This document shows, piece by piece, positions 13,621 to 22,999 of a stretch of 64,000 nt of DNA. The stretch is from Euonymus europaeus (taxonomy: Eukaryota; Streptophyta; Magnoliopsida; Celastrales; Celastraceae). The position numbers and the translations under genes are program-made. The DNA is taken from positions 11,120,501 through 11,184,500 of the forward strand of contig OY756967.1 of NCBI GenBank assembly GCA_963580455.1, in the 5' to 3' direction. The notes below the pieces were generated by a model. It saw only the letters and a list, made by a program, of their open reading frames with translations, was not told where the DNA came from and ran no database searches. Positions within the stretch are counted from its first letter, which is position 1. Every line of letters begins with the position of its first letter.

Positions 13621-16600
13621 TAAGCTTCCACGAATATTTCGATTCCAAAACACCAACTTTCTAAGACAAATGGACAAAACCGTTAAAAGCTGCTCCATAG
13701 AGAGAGTTGAGCAACTTCGGACTATCAAAGTTGCTCGGTGTACACTTTTTACCATTCTCCTATGTTAAATTTTACGAAAATGAGCTTCCAGGATTATTTC
13801 GATGCCAAAACACCAACTTTCTATGACAAATAGACAAAACCGTTAGAAGCTCCTCCATAGAGAGAGTTGAGCAACTTCGGACTATCAAAGTTGCTCGGTG
13901 TACACTTTTTATTATTTTTCTATGTTAAATTTTATGAAAATGAGGTTCCAAGATTATTTCGATGCCAAAACGCCAACTTTCTATGACAAATGGACAAAAC
14001 CGCTAAAAGCTGCTCCATAGAGAGAGTTGAGCAACTTTGGACAATCAAAGTTGCTCGGTGTACACTTTTTATTGTTCTTTTATGTTAAATTTTACGAGTA
14101 TAAGCTTCCTAGATTATTTCGATTCCAAAACACCAACTTTCTATGACAAATGGACAAAACCGTTAAATGCTCCTCCATAGAGAGAGTTGAGCAACTTCGG
14201 ACAATCAAAGTTGCTCGGTGTACACTTTATATTGTTCTACTAAGTAAAATTTTACGAGTATAAGCTTCCAAGATTATTTCGATGCCAAAACATTAACTTT
14301 CTATGACAAACGGACAAAACCGTTAAAAGGTCCTCCATAGAGATTGTTGAGCAACGTCAGACCATCAAAGTTGCTCGGTGTACACCTTTTATTGTTCTTC
14401 TATGTCAAATTTTACGAGTATAAGCTTCCTAGATTATTTCGATGAAAAAACACCAACTTTCTATGACAAATGGACAAAACCGTTAAAATCCCCTCCATAG
14501 AGAGAGTTGAGCAACTTTGGACAATCAAAGTTGCTCAGTGTACACCTTTTATTGTTCTTTTATGTTAAATTTTGCGAAAATGAGCTTCCACGATTATTTC
14601 GATGCCAAAACACCAACTTTCTATGACAAATGGACAAAACCGTTAAAAGCTCCTCCATAGAGAGACTTGAGCCACTTCGGACTATCAAAGTTGCTCGGTA
14701 TACACTTTTTATTGTTCTTCTATGTGAAATTTTACGAAATGAGCTTCCAGGATTATTTCGATGCCAAAACACCAACTTTCTATGACAAATGGACAAAATC
14801 GTTAAAAGTTGCTCCAGAGAGAGAGTTGAGCAACTTCGGACTATCAAAGTTGCTCGGTGTACACTTTTTATTGTTCTTTTATGTTAAATTTTACGAAAAT
14901 GAGCTTCAGGGATTATTTCGATGCCAAAACACCAACTTTCTAAGACAAATGGACAAAACCGTTAAAAGCTCCTCCTAGAGAGAGTTGAGCAACTTCGGAC
15001 TATCGAAGTTGCTCGGTGTACACTTTTTATTATTTTTCTACGTTAAATTTTATGACAATTAGGTTCCAGGATTATTTCGATGCCAAAACGCCAACTTTCT
15101 ATGACAAATGGACAAAACCGTTAAAGCTCCTCCATAGAGAGAGTTGAGCAACTTCGGACAATCAAAGTTGCTCGGTGTACACTTTATATTATTCTACTAA
15201 GTCAAATTTTACGAGTATAAGCTTCCAAGATTATTTCGATGACAAAACATTAACTTTCTATGACAAATGGACAAAACCGTCAAAAGTTTCTCCATAGAAA
15301 GAGTTGAGCAACTTCGGACAAACAAAGTTGCTCGGTGTACACATTTTATTGTTCTTTTATGTTAAATTTTACGAAAATGTGCTTCCAGGATTATTTCGAT
15401 GCCAAAACACCAACTTTCTATGACAAATGGGCAAAACCTTTAAAAGCTCCTCCATAGAGAGAGTTGAGAAACTTCGGACAATCAAAGTTGCTCGGTGTAC
15501 ACTTTATATTGTTCTACTAAGTCAAATTTTACGAGTATAAGCTTTCAAGATTATTTCGATGCCAAAACAGCAACTTTCTATGACAAATGGACAAAACCGT
15601 TAAAAGGTCGTCCATAGAGAGAGTTGAGCAACGTCATACCATCAATGTTTCTCGGTGTACACCTTTTATTGTTCTTCTATGTCAAATTTTACGAGATAAG
15701 CTTCCACGAATATTTCGATTCCAAAACACCAACTTTCTAAGACAAATGGACAAAACCGTTAAAAGCTGCTCCATAGAGAGAGTTGAGCAACTTCGGACTA
15801 TCAAAGTTGCTCGGTGTACACTTTTTACCATTCTCCTATGTTAAATTTTACGAAAATGAGCTTCCAGGATTATTTCGATGCCAAAACACCAACTTTCTAT
15901 GACAAATAGACAAAACCGTTAGAAGCTCCTCCATAGAGAGAGTTGAGCAACTTCGGACTATCAAAGTTGCTCGGTGTACACTTTTTATTATTTTTCTATG
16001 TTAAATTTTATGAAAATGAGGTTCCAAGATTATTTCGATGCCAAAACGCCAACTTTCTATGACAAATGGACAAAACCGCTAAAAGCTGCTCCATAGAGAG
16101 AGTTGAGCAACTTTGGACAATCAAAGTTGCTCGGTGTACACTTTTTATTGTTCTTTTATGTTAAATTTTACGAGTATAAGCTTCCTAGATTATTTCGATT
16201 CCAAAACACCAACTTTCTATGACAAATGGACAAAACCGTTAAATGCTCCTCCATAGAGAGAGTTGAGCAACTTCGGACAATCAAAGTTGCTCGGTGTACA
16301 CTTTATATTGTTCTACTAAGTAAAATTTTACGAGTATAAGCTTCCAAGATTATTTCGATGCCAAAACATTAACTTTCTATGACAAACGGACAAAACCGTT
16401 AAAAGGTCCTCCATAGAGATTGTTGAGCAACGTCAGACCATCAAAGTTGCTCGGTGTACACCTTTTATTGTTCTTCTATGTCAAATTTTACGAGTATAAG
16501 CTTCCTAGATTATTTCGATGAAAAAACACCAACTTTCTATGACAAATGGACAAAACCGTTAAAATCCCCTCCATAGAGAGAGTTGAGCAACTTTGGACAA

Positions 16601-17772
16601 TCAAAGTTGCTCAGTGTACACCTTTTATTGTTCTTTTATGTTAAATTTTACGAAAATGAGCTTCCACGATTATTTCGATGCCAAAACACCAACTTTCTAT
16701 GACAAATGGACAAAACCGTTAAAAGCTCCTCCATAGAGAGACTTGAGCCACTTCGGACTATCAAAGTTGCTCGGTATACACTTTTTATTGTTCTTCTATG
16801 TGAAATTTTACGAAATGAGCTTCCAGGATTATTTCGATGCCAAAACACCAACTTTCTATGACAAATGGACAAAATCGTTAAAAGTTGCTCCAGAGAGAGA
16901 GTTGAGCAACTTCGGACTATCAAAGTTGCTCGGTGTACACTTTTTATTGTTCTTTTATGTTAAATTTTACGAAAATGAGCTTCAGGGATTATTTCGATGC
17001 CAAAACACCAACTTTCTAAGACAAATGGACAAAACCGTTAAAAGCTCCTCCTAGAGAGAGTTGAGCAACTTCGGACTATCGAAGTTGCTCGGTGTACACT
17101 TTTTATTATTTTTCTACGTTAAATTTTATGACAATTAGGTTCCAGGATTATTTCGATGCCAAAACGCCAACTTTCTATGACAAATGGACAAAACCGTTAA
17201 AGCTCCTCCATAGAGAGAGTTGAGCAACTTCGGACAATCAAAGTTGCTCGGTGTACACTTTATATTATTCTACTAAGTCAAATTTTACGAGTATAAGCTT
17301 CCAAGATTATTTCGATGACAAAACATTAACTTTCTATGACAAATGGACAAAACCGTCAAAAGTTTCTCCATAGAAAGAGTTGAGCAACTTCGGACAAACA
17401 AAGTTGCTCGGTGTACACATTTTATTGTTCTTTTATGTTAAATTTTACGAAAATGTGCTTCCAGGATTATTTCGATGCCAAAACACCAACTTTCTATGAC
17501 AAATGGGCAAAACCTTTAAAAGCTCCTCCATAGAGAGAGTTGAGAAACTTCGGACAATCAAAGTTGCTCGGTGTACACTTTATATTGTTCTACTAAGTCA
17601 AATTTTACGAGTATAAGCTTTCAAGATTATTTCGATGCCAAAACAGCAACTTTCTATGACAAATGGACAAAACCGTTAAAAGGTCGTCCATAGAGAGAGT
17701 TGAGCAACGTCATACCATCAATGTTTCTCGGTGTACACCTTTTATTGTTCTTCTATGTCAAATTTTACGAGA
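13621..17772 (+). repeat. HOR: tandem pair of a 2,076-bp (13-mer) unit
   Basis: The unit 13,621-15,696 is repeated at 15,697-17,772. Shared rare markers at a 2,076-bp offset include TTTTTACCATTCTCC, GAGATTGTTGAGC, TTTACGAAATGAGC and CTCCTCCTAGAG. The second copy ends where ACGAGATAAGC continues with CTAGATT instead of CACGAAT. The two copies look essentially identical, which makes this among the most recent duplications in the window. Confidence 0.92.
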
Positions 17773-18310
17773 TAAGCTTCCTAGATTATTTCGATTCCAA
17801 AACACCAACTTTCTATGACAAATGGACAAAACCGGTAAAAGCTCCTCCATAGAGAGAGTTGAGCAACTTCGGACAATCAAAATTGCTCCGTGTACACCTT
17901 TTATTGTTCTTTTATGTTAAATTTTACGAAAATGAGCTTCCACGAATATTTCGATTCCAAAACACCAACTTTCTATGACAAATGGACAAAACCGTTAAAA
18001 GCTGCTCCATAGAGAGAGTTGAGCAACTTCGGACTATCAAAGTTGCTCGGTGTACACTTTTTATTCTTCTCCTATGTTAAATTTTACGAAAATGAGCTTC
18101 CAAGATTATTTCGATGCCAAAACACCAACTTTCTATGACAAATGGACAAAACCGTTAAAAGCTCCTCCATAGAGAGAGTTGAGCAACTTCGGACTATCAA
18201 AGTTTCTCGGTGTAAACTTTTTATTATTCTCCTATGTTTAATTTTACGAAAATGAGCTTCCAGGATTATTTCGATGCCAAAACACCAACTTTCTATGACA
18301 AATGGACAAA

Positions 18311-18681
18311 ACCGTTAAAGCTCCTCCATAGAGAGAGTTGAGCAACTTCGGACAATCAAAGTTGCTCGGTGTACACTTTATATTGTTCTACTAAGTAAAA
18401 TTTTACGAGTATAAGCTTCCAAGATTATTTCGATGCCTAAACATTAACTTTCGATGACAAATGGACAAAACTGTTAAAAGCACCTTTGTAGAAAGAGTTG
18501 AGCATTTTCGGACAATCAAAGCTGCTCGGTGTACACTTTTTATTGTTCTTTTCTATTAAATTTTACGAAAATGAGCTTGCACGATTATTTCGATGCCAAA
18601 ACACAAACTTTCTGTGACAAATGGACAAAACCGTTAAAAGCTCCTCCATAGAGAGAGTTGAGCAACTTCAGACTATCAAAG
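18311..18681 (+). repeat. Variant satellite segment shared by the virus flank and two empty copies
   Basis: The left flank of the virus carries unusual variants (CCTAAACATT, TTTCGATGAC, CACCTTTGTAG, TTTCTGTGAC). The same set appears at 23,264-23,634 (offset 4,953) and about 34,446-34,816 (offset 16,135), but there the satellite continues without virus. The sequence was therefore copied apart from the insertion, either before it or without carrying it along. Confidence 0.85.
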
Positions 18682-18690
18682 CAAAAGTTG
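18676..18690. other. Left satellite/virus junction
   Basis: Satellite reads normally to GACTATCAAAG (ending about 18,681), where a monomer would continue TTGCTCGG. Here it continues CAAAAGTTG and unique viral sequence follows. The break is at monomer phase of about 31. The intact version of the same variant continues normally at about 23,634 and 34,816, giving two empty-site comparisons. No terminal repeat is present. Confidence 0.85.
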
Positions 18691-18761
18691 AAACTGACTA
18701 AAGTAGAATAATACTTTAGCAGATGTCGTGTGGCAAGAACTGATAGGACCGAATATCTTTT
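18682..18761 (-). other. Short viral 3' non-coding remnant
   Basis: These roughly 80 bp lie between the acidic extension and the satellite. They do not match the monomer and contain no ORF. By position they would be the start of the viral intergenic region. No TATA-type promoter, polyadenylation hexamer or initiator-tRNA-Met primer-binding site was recognised here, which agrees with the rest of the intergenic region having been lost at integration. Confidence 0.6.
18698..18719. repeat. Small inverted repeat in the viral non-coding remnant
   Basis: CTAAAGT (18,698-18,704) and ACTTTAG (18,713-18,719) form a perfect 7-bp stem with an 8-nt AT-rich loop. It lies 17 bp inside the left viral junction. 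It could be a transcript hairpin or a chance AT-rich dyad; no function is claimed. Confidence 0.5.
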
Positions 18762-18875
18762 TTAAAGATCATACGGATCCTGTGATTCTTCATAAGGGTC
18801 CCTTGACTGATGTGACACAATCTCGATTGAGTCATCGTCTTCCTCATCTTCTTCATCTTCAGTAAGGACCGCCAT
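18762..18875 (-). pseudogene. Acidic in-frame extension beyond the ORF2 stop (37 codons)
   Basis: Two codons after the ORF2 stop (AAG TAG TTC ATG), in the same frame, a 37-residue open stretch runs from an ATG to TAA at 18,762-18,764. Its first third is very acidic (TEDEEDEEDDDS), followed by two DPY motifs. Clustered acid residues and the shared frame suggest a former C-terminal tail of ORF2 cut off by a nonsense change. Alternatives are a tiny separate ORF or stop read-through. Type and role are inferred; only the frame and composition are seen. Confidence 0.5.
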
Positions 18876-18878
18876 GAA

Positions 18879-19940
18879 CTACTTTTTAAGTTCTTCTTTT
18901 GAAATTGATGAAAGAAGATCCTTGATCAATTCCTTTGCATTAGGAGTCTTTGGAGCAGGTGGCGTGATAGGTTCCGGATCAAGGTTTACCAATCCTTTTT
19001 TAGCAAACATTGATTCTTTAGCAAAAAATTCAAATTTGTTCCACCATTTGATCATAACTCTACGTCCTAGATAAAGGATGTGAGCATGACTTTCTCCATG
19101 CTTTTCTTTAGACTGTCCTCGGATTTGATAGTCCCATCTCAAGATCCATGGAACTCGGTAGAGAATAGAAAATAACAGTCTACAGTTCTGTTGTTTAACA
19201 TTTAATTTTACAAAGTCATCAAAAACCTGCCTTACAGATAAAGGCAAAATGTAGGGATATAATCCCCATGCCACAAACCATGACAGGAACCACTGTGGAA
19301 TGTGCTGTTGAGGATTCTCAAGTTGAAACCGAATCCACCAGCTGAACTTTTCCTGTCTGTTATCATACAAAAGAGATCCTTCCCAAGCATTGATATAATC
19401 AAAGTAATTAAACAGCTTGGGTCCATAAACATTTTTTAATTCTTTAAAATGAAAGAAGTCAGAACCCCATTCTTCAGGAGTAATAATTTTTCTGATTGTC
19501 AGCTTTGAATAAGCGACTTCTTCTCCTCTATTATATGGAGAGAAATAGGCGGATCCAGTCTCGCCTAAAACAGCTTGATAATATGAAAATGTTTTTGGAT
19601 AGAAGGAAGGATCTGCATAATCCTTGCAGTAAAATTTTGCAACTTCTCTAGCTGATAAGCTAAAGTATTTTTTCTCAATTGGAATGAGATGAATCCAATT
19701 GGTTTCAATATAGGGATAAGTATAATCCCCAGCATATTCTTTCACTGTACGCTCATAAGCGTCATCTCGAAGTTTTTCTCTTTCTATAGAGGAAGAGGGG
19801 GTGTATGATACGTAATAATCATACTTACCAGAAGGTTGTCCAAGAAGACCAACTGATGGATCGCCTTCTTCATATTTTTTCTTGAGATCTGCCTGAGAAT
19901 TAGGCACTTCTTGCTGTTTCTTTTTCTTTCTGCTATCCAT
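18879..19940 (-). CDS. Second pararetroviral ORF, 353 aa, unknown function
   Basis: The ATG overlaps the polyprotein stop in ATGGATAG (19,933-19,940), an arrangement that suits coupled termination-reinitiation. The protein starts with a basic, nuclear-signal-like MDSRKKKKQQ. It then has a Tyr/Trp/Phe-rich central body (about 70-305, including WWIRFQLENPQQHIPQWFLSW at about 201-221) and ends in a Pro-rich, Lys-rich tail (about 322-353). I see no zinc finger, protease or polymerase motif and no clear signal peptide; the hydrophobic patch at about 217-235 is rich in Trp and Pro and is not a convincing membrane span. An ORF of unknown function at this position is known in florendoviruses, and I infer homology from position and size. 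The stop TAG is followed in the same frame by an acidic open stretch, so the protein may have been longer. It could instead be a diverged translational transactivator; nothing seen supports that directly. Confidence 0.8.
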   Translation of the reverse strand: MDSRKKKKQQEVPNSQADLKKKYEEGDPSVGLLGQPSGKYDYYVSYTPSSSIEREKLRDDAYERTVKEYAGDYTYPYIETNWIHLIPIEKKYFSLSAREVAKFYCKDYADPSFYPKTFSYYQAVLGETGSAYFSPYNRGEEVAYSKLTIRKIITPEEWGSDFFHFKELKNVYGPKLFNYFDYINAWEGSLLYDNRQEKFSWWIRFQLENPQQHIPQWFLSWFVAWGLYPYILPLSVRQVFDDFVKLNVKQQNCRLLFSILYRVPWILRWDYQIRGQSKEKHGESHAHILYLGRRVMIKWWNKFEFFAKESMFAKKGLVNLDPEPITPPAPKTPNAKELIKDLLSSISKEELKK

Positions 19941-22900
19941 GTCCCTGCAAGAACTCTCGAGTTAAGAAATCAGGAAGAGAGTTAGTGCTTCCTTTTATAA
20001 ACTCGATGTCAAAGTCAAAAGCAGATAAGATTCCTTGCCACCTAGCAAAGATTTGCTTTGAGGCAATATTTTTGACGTCTTTTAATAAAACGTCTTTAGC
20101 TGCTTTGCAGTCAATTCTTAAAAGAAATTTCTGATTCAATAAATCAGACTCAAATTTGGTAATGCATAAGACCACATATAAAATTTCTTTTTTAATAGTA
20201 GAATAGTTTAGTCTAGCTCCTTTCCATAAGCCAGATGTGAAATGAACCAACTGTTCTTTATTATTAATCCTTTGTTTAAGGATTCCACCATAGCCTTGAT
20301 CCGAAGCATCTGTTTCAACAATTTTTAAAGCTTCAGGATTGGCTAATGATAAACAAGGAAGCTCTTTAGCTTTCTTCTTTATCTTTTTGACAGCTGATGT
20401 ATGAACATCAGTCCATTCAGGAGGATTGGCTTTAAGCCGATCAAAAAGTGGTTTAGCATCTTGTGCTAAATTCTTGTAGAAGTCTGCAAGATAATTAAGA
20501 CTTCCAAGAAATCTCTGTAATTGAGTTTTTTCTTTAATCTCATCTGGAAAATAAGACGAGAATTGTATAGCTCGATCAATAGGCACAATTGATCCATTCT
20601 CAATATTATGGCCTAAGAACCGAATCTTCGTCTGGAATATCTTCACTTTCTTCTGAGATATTACCAAACCTGCACTTTCAACAATCTTAATAAAGATGTT
20701 GAGATGTTTGAAATGTTGATCTAATGTGTTAGAGTAAACCAACACATCATCAATATAAACAATAGTAAAGCTTGTATAAGCATTGAAGATATCATTCATA
20801 ATCTTCTGATATTCAGATGGCGCATTCTTAAGTCCAAAAGGCATCACATTCCATTCGTAATGTCCAAATGGAACTGTAAATGCTGTTTTGTACTTATCTT
20901 CTTCAGCAATCTGAATCTGCCAATAACCAGATTTCATGTCGAATTTTGAAAATATATTGGCTTCATAAAGCCTTCCCAACAGATCTTTTTTATTGGGTAT
21001 TGGATATCTAATCCAACGTAAAACCTTATTTAAAGGTTTATAATTGATTACTAACCTGGGAACTCCTCGTTCAAGTTCAGCGGCATTTTCAACATAAAAT
21101 GCTGGGCAGCTCCAAGGGCTTTTACTAGGCCTGATAAGACCTTTCTCCAGAAGAGTCTGTATCTCTTTTTTGCAAATTTCCATATGCTTTGGTCCCATAG
21201 CAATAGGTCTAGCACGGGTATTAATCTGACTTTCATTAAAGTCAGGTTCATAAGGAAGATTGACAACATGTTTCTTCCTATTCCAGAAAGCATTTGGTAA
21301 TTCTGCACAAACAGTCTTTTCAATCTTGTCCTGTATGTCTTGGATCCTTTTGGATATTAAAGGATCTTCCAGCTTCTTCTTTATTTGTTCAAAAGTTACT
21401 TCTTTTTGAATTGAGTTTAGAAATCTTTCTTTATTTTTCATCTGTCTTCTCAATTCATCTATAAAAAGTAATTCTGGAGGTTTTAATAATTCAAAACTGA
21501 TAAGTTCTCCATCAATGTTAGTCACAATTTCTTTATGGTCAATTTTATGAATAGGGTAAAGCATATGCAAGAATGGATTCCCTAAAATGACCTGATTAGA
21601 TAAGCCTTTGACTAAAATAAAAGGCATCTTAAAGCACCGACCTTTATGGCAGATCCTGGGATCCGATATTTTATATCGAATATTCAACCGGGCTCCATCA
21701 GCAGTACTAAGCTGTTCAGAAGTCTTTGTCCAGTACTTAGATGGAATCAATCCTTCATTGATACAGTTCTGATCTGCTCCTGAGTCTATTAGGGCAGTAA
21801 CAGAGGAAACAATATACTCATTATTAATGACAAGAGAGATTCGAGTGTACCAGCGATGAGTTGTCACCTTGTCAATCAGATTTAATCCTGGCTCTACTTG
21901 TCCTTCAAATTGAGCAATTAATGATTCAATGGCTATTTTCTCGGGAGTATCATCAATCTTTTCTTTACCTTTATCTTGTTGGTGCTGACCACTACTTTCT
22001 CCCCGGGAAAAAGAAGATTGATGTTCGAGTAAAGAGACTCGAGAACCCAGAGCTTTAAGCTCACTTTTAAGCTGATTAACTTCAGATTTTAAATCAGAAA
22101 TAGAAGTAGGAACAGAAGATAAAGATGGAGGTTTAGGTTTAAACCTATCATAAACAGTCTTCAAATCATAAACATGAGAACGTTGAGACAATTTATGTTG
22201 TAAAGGAGTAGAAGTGGTAGGAGAAGAATCTTGACCTTTCATATAGTGCAGAATAGCATCCATGCGTGCTTCAGGGTCAGTGATGGAATCAATGAATTCA
22301 AGAATAGAACTTTCAGTAGAAGAAATGACTAATAAGCCATTTGTTTTCAAAAGTGATTTGTAAGTATCACAATCACAATCTGTTTTATCATTAGCAGTAG
22401 AATAACCACTGGAAGAATCTTCAGATTCAAAGATTAACTCCTTGAACTGCTGTTTAGCTTCATCATTAATTTTCAAATGATCAATAGCAGTTCGTAATTC
22501 AGCAATTTCCAAAGAATTAGCTTTTCGTTGTGTACAACGATTAGCATAATGACCTTGCTTTCCACAATTAAAGCAAACAATTTTAGTACGTGGTCCAGTA
22601 GATTTAGACTTAGAACCAGAGGGTTTAGTCTTAGACAAATTATGCCTCTTCTTTTTCGGAATATTTTTAGGAAAAGACCTAGAATAAGATCTTTTAACAG
22701 GTTTATCATATTGATAAGATTTAGGAGATTTAAACCTTTTTCTAGATGATTTATAAGCCTTGTGAGACTTATGAGACTTATGAGACTTATTAGGTAAACC
22801 CATCTGTTGACAAAAGTCACCAAGAATGGATTTTCCTAATCGTCGTTCTTTAGCTATCTGATCTTGCATTTTAAGATCAGTACAGAGAGACACACCTTCA

Positions 22901-22980
22901 GCGACTGTCTCAGCAGAGAGTTCACCATATGAAAAATGGACAAAACCGTTAAAAGCTCCTCCATAGAGAGAGTTGAGCAA
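19933..22980 (-). CDS. Pararetroviral polyprotein, 5'-truncated (CP C-terminus, protease, RT, RNase H)
   Basis: The ORF has 1,015 codons. Residues 1-16 are read from satellite DNA; viral sequence starts at about residue 17, so the ATG at 22,980 is fortuitous. A Lys/Ser/Arg-rich region with a KSHKSHKSHK repeat (about 65-115) precedes a CCHC zinc knuckle (C136, C139, H144, C149), typical of the C-terminus of a caulimovirid capsid protein. A heptad-like segment lies at about 292-322. The retropepsin-type protease has DSGA at 399-402 and ILG at 465-467. RT follows at about 595-800, with catalytic D681 in FDMKSGYWQ and YIDD at 742-745. RNase H has D891, E932, D957 and D1004. These enzymes process the polyprotein and copy pregenomic RNA into DNA. 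No frameshift or internal stop occurs after the junction. The movement protein and most of the capsid are lost. Expression is not shown. Confidence 0.93.
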   Translation of the reverse strand: MLNSLYGGAFNGFVHFSYGELSAETVAEGVSLCTDLKMQDQIAKERRLGKSILGDFCQQMGLPNKSHKSHKSHKAYKSSRKRFKSPKSYQYDKPVKRSYSRSFPKNIPKKKRHNLSKTKPSGSKSKSTGPRTKIVCFNCGKQGHYANRCTQRKANSLEIAELRTAIDHLKINDEAKQQFKELIFESEDSSSGYSTANDKTDCDCDTYKSLLKTNGLLVISSTESSILEFIDSITDPEARMDAILHYMKGQDSSPTTSTPLQHKLSQRSHVYDLKTVYDRFKPKPPSLSSVPTSISDLKSEVNQLKSELKALGSRVSLLEHQSSFSRGESSGQHQQDKGKEKIDDTPEKIAIESLIAQFEGQVEPGLNLIDKVTTHRWYTRISLVINNEYIVSSVTALIDSGADQNCINEGLIPSKYWTKTSEQLSTADGARLNIRYKISDPRICHKGRCFKMPFILVKGLSNQVILGNPFLHMLYPIHKIDHKEIVTNIDGELISFELLKPPELLFIDELRRQMKNKERFLNSIQKEVTFEQIKKKLEDPLISKRIQDIQDKIEKTVCAELPNAFWNRKKHVVNLPYEPDFNESQINTRARPIAMGPKHMEICKKEIQTLLEKGLIRPSKSPWSCPAFYVENAAELERGVPRLVINYKPLNKVLRWIRYPIPNKKDLLGRLYEANIFSKFDMKSGYWQIQIAEEDKYKTAFTVPFGHYEWNVMPFGLKNAPSEYQKIMNDIFNAYTSFTIVYIDDVLVYSNTLDQHFKHLNIFIKIVESAGLVISQKKVKIFQTKIRFLGHNIENGSIVPIDRAIQFSSYFPDEIKEKTQLQRFLGSLNYLADFYKNLAQDAKPLFDRLKANPPEWTDVHTSAVKKIKKKAKELPCLSLANPEALKIVETDASDQGYGGILKQRINNKEQLVHFTSGLWKGARLNYSTIKKEILYVVLCITKFESDLLNQKFLLRIDCKAAKDVLLKDVKNIASKQIFARWQGILSAFDFDIEFIKGSTNSLPDFLTREFLQGHG
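22763..22789. repeat. 9-bp triplicate inside the polyprotein (SHK repeat)
   Basis: TGAGACTTA occurs three times in tandem (22,763, 22,772, 22,781). On the coding strand this gives the repeated Ser-His-Lys triplet in the basic region just upstream of the zinc knuckle. The perfect nucleotide identity of the units points to recent slippage expansion rather than conserved protein repeats. Confidence 0.85.
22921..22935. other. Right virus/satellite junction
   Basis: Viral coding sequence ends at about 22,927 and satellite resumes with TATGAAAAATGG at monomer phase of about 123. The left junction is at phase of about 31, so the flanks are not contiguous: about 92 bp of a monomer is missing, or whole monomers plus 68 bp are extra. 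No short target-site duplication is seen, which fits illegitimate end joining rather than integrase-mediated insertion. Confidence 0.8.
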
Positions 22981-22999
22981 CTTCGGACTATCAAAGTTG

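Larger units (their letters stand above)
1..18681 (+). repeat. Satellite DNA array, 160-bp monomer, left block
   Basis: This stretch is an uninterrupted head-to-tail array of a monomer of about 160 bp. The landmark GAGAGAGTTGAGCAACTT recurs at about 131, 291, 451 and 611 and onward at the same interval. Taking that landmark as phase 1, the monomer carries AAAGTTGCTCGGTGTACAC near phase 28, a T-rich tract, TTTTACGA near phase 71, GATTATTTCGATGCCAAAA near phase 93, CTATGACAAATGGACAAAA near phase 122 and GTTAAAAGCTCCTCCATA at the end. Type A and type B monomers alternate. Single-base indels give lengths of 159-160 bp. All copies face the same way. The array breaks at about 18,681, after GACTATCAAAG. 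No host gene is visible in it. A centromeric or heterochromatic location is inferred from the structure only. Confidence 0.97.
18682..22927 (-). mobile_element. Endogenous pararetrovirus fragment (Caulimoviridae, petuvirus/florendovirus-like)
   Basis: A segment of about 4.25 kb of unique, gene-like sequence interrupts the satellite. On the minus strand it encodes a capsid zinc knuckle, aspartic protease, reverse transcriptase and RNase H in one ORF, followed by a second ORF overlapping it by 8 nt. There is no integrase, chromodomain or long terminal repeat, which argues against Ty3/gypsy or copia retrotransposons and for an integrated Caulimoviridae member. A large polyprotein followed by one ORF of unknown function is the layout described for florendoviruses; the RT also resembles the petuvirus group. 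Movement protein, N-terminal capsid and nearly all of the intergenic region are absent, so the copy cannot be a complete genome. Family-level assignment is strong; the genus is tentative. Confidence 0.93.

Noticed and set aside
1..18681. Short ORFs of 60-105 codons on both strands in the left array
   Set aside because: They are translations of the satellite itself: the same peptides recur every monomer or HOR, frames shift because 160 is not a multiple of 3, and none has a domain or a stable start.
18682..18761. Viral promoter and tRNA-Met primer-binding site
   Set aside because: Only about 80 bp of non-coding viral sequence remain, and I could not find a primer-binding site or a convincing TATA box in it.
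18874..19432. 66-codon ORFs overlapping ORF2 on either strand
   Set aside because: They are shadows of the 353-codon frame, with no independent support.
21051..22823. Extra ORFs of 65-116 codons overlapping the viral polyprotein in other frames
   Set aside because: They lie inside the long polyprotein frame, which has recognisable domains throughout; the alternatives have biased, low-information sequence and no motif.
18682..22927. LTR retrotransposon (Ty3/gypsy)
   Set aside because: RT and RNase H alone could suggest it, but there is no integrase after RNase H, no LTR, no target-site duplication, and a second ORF follows as in pararetroviruses.
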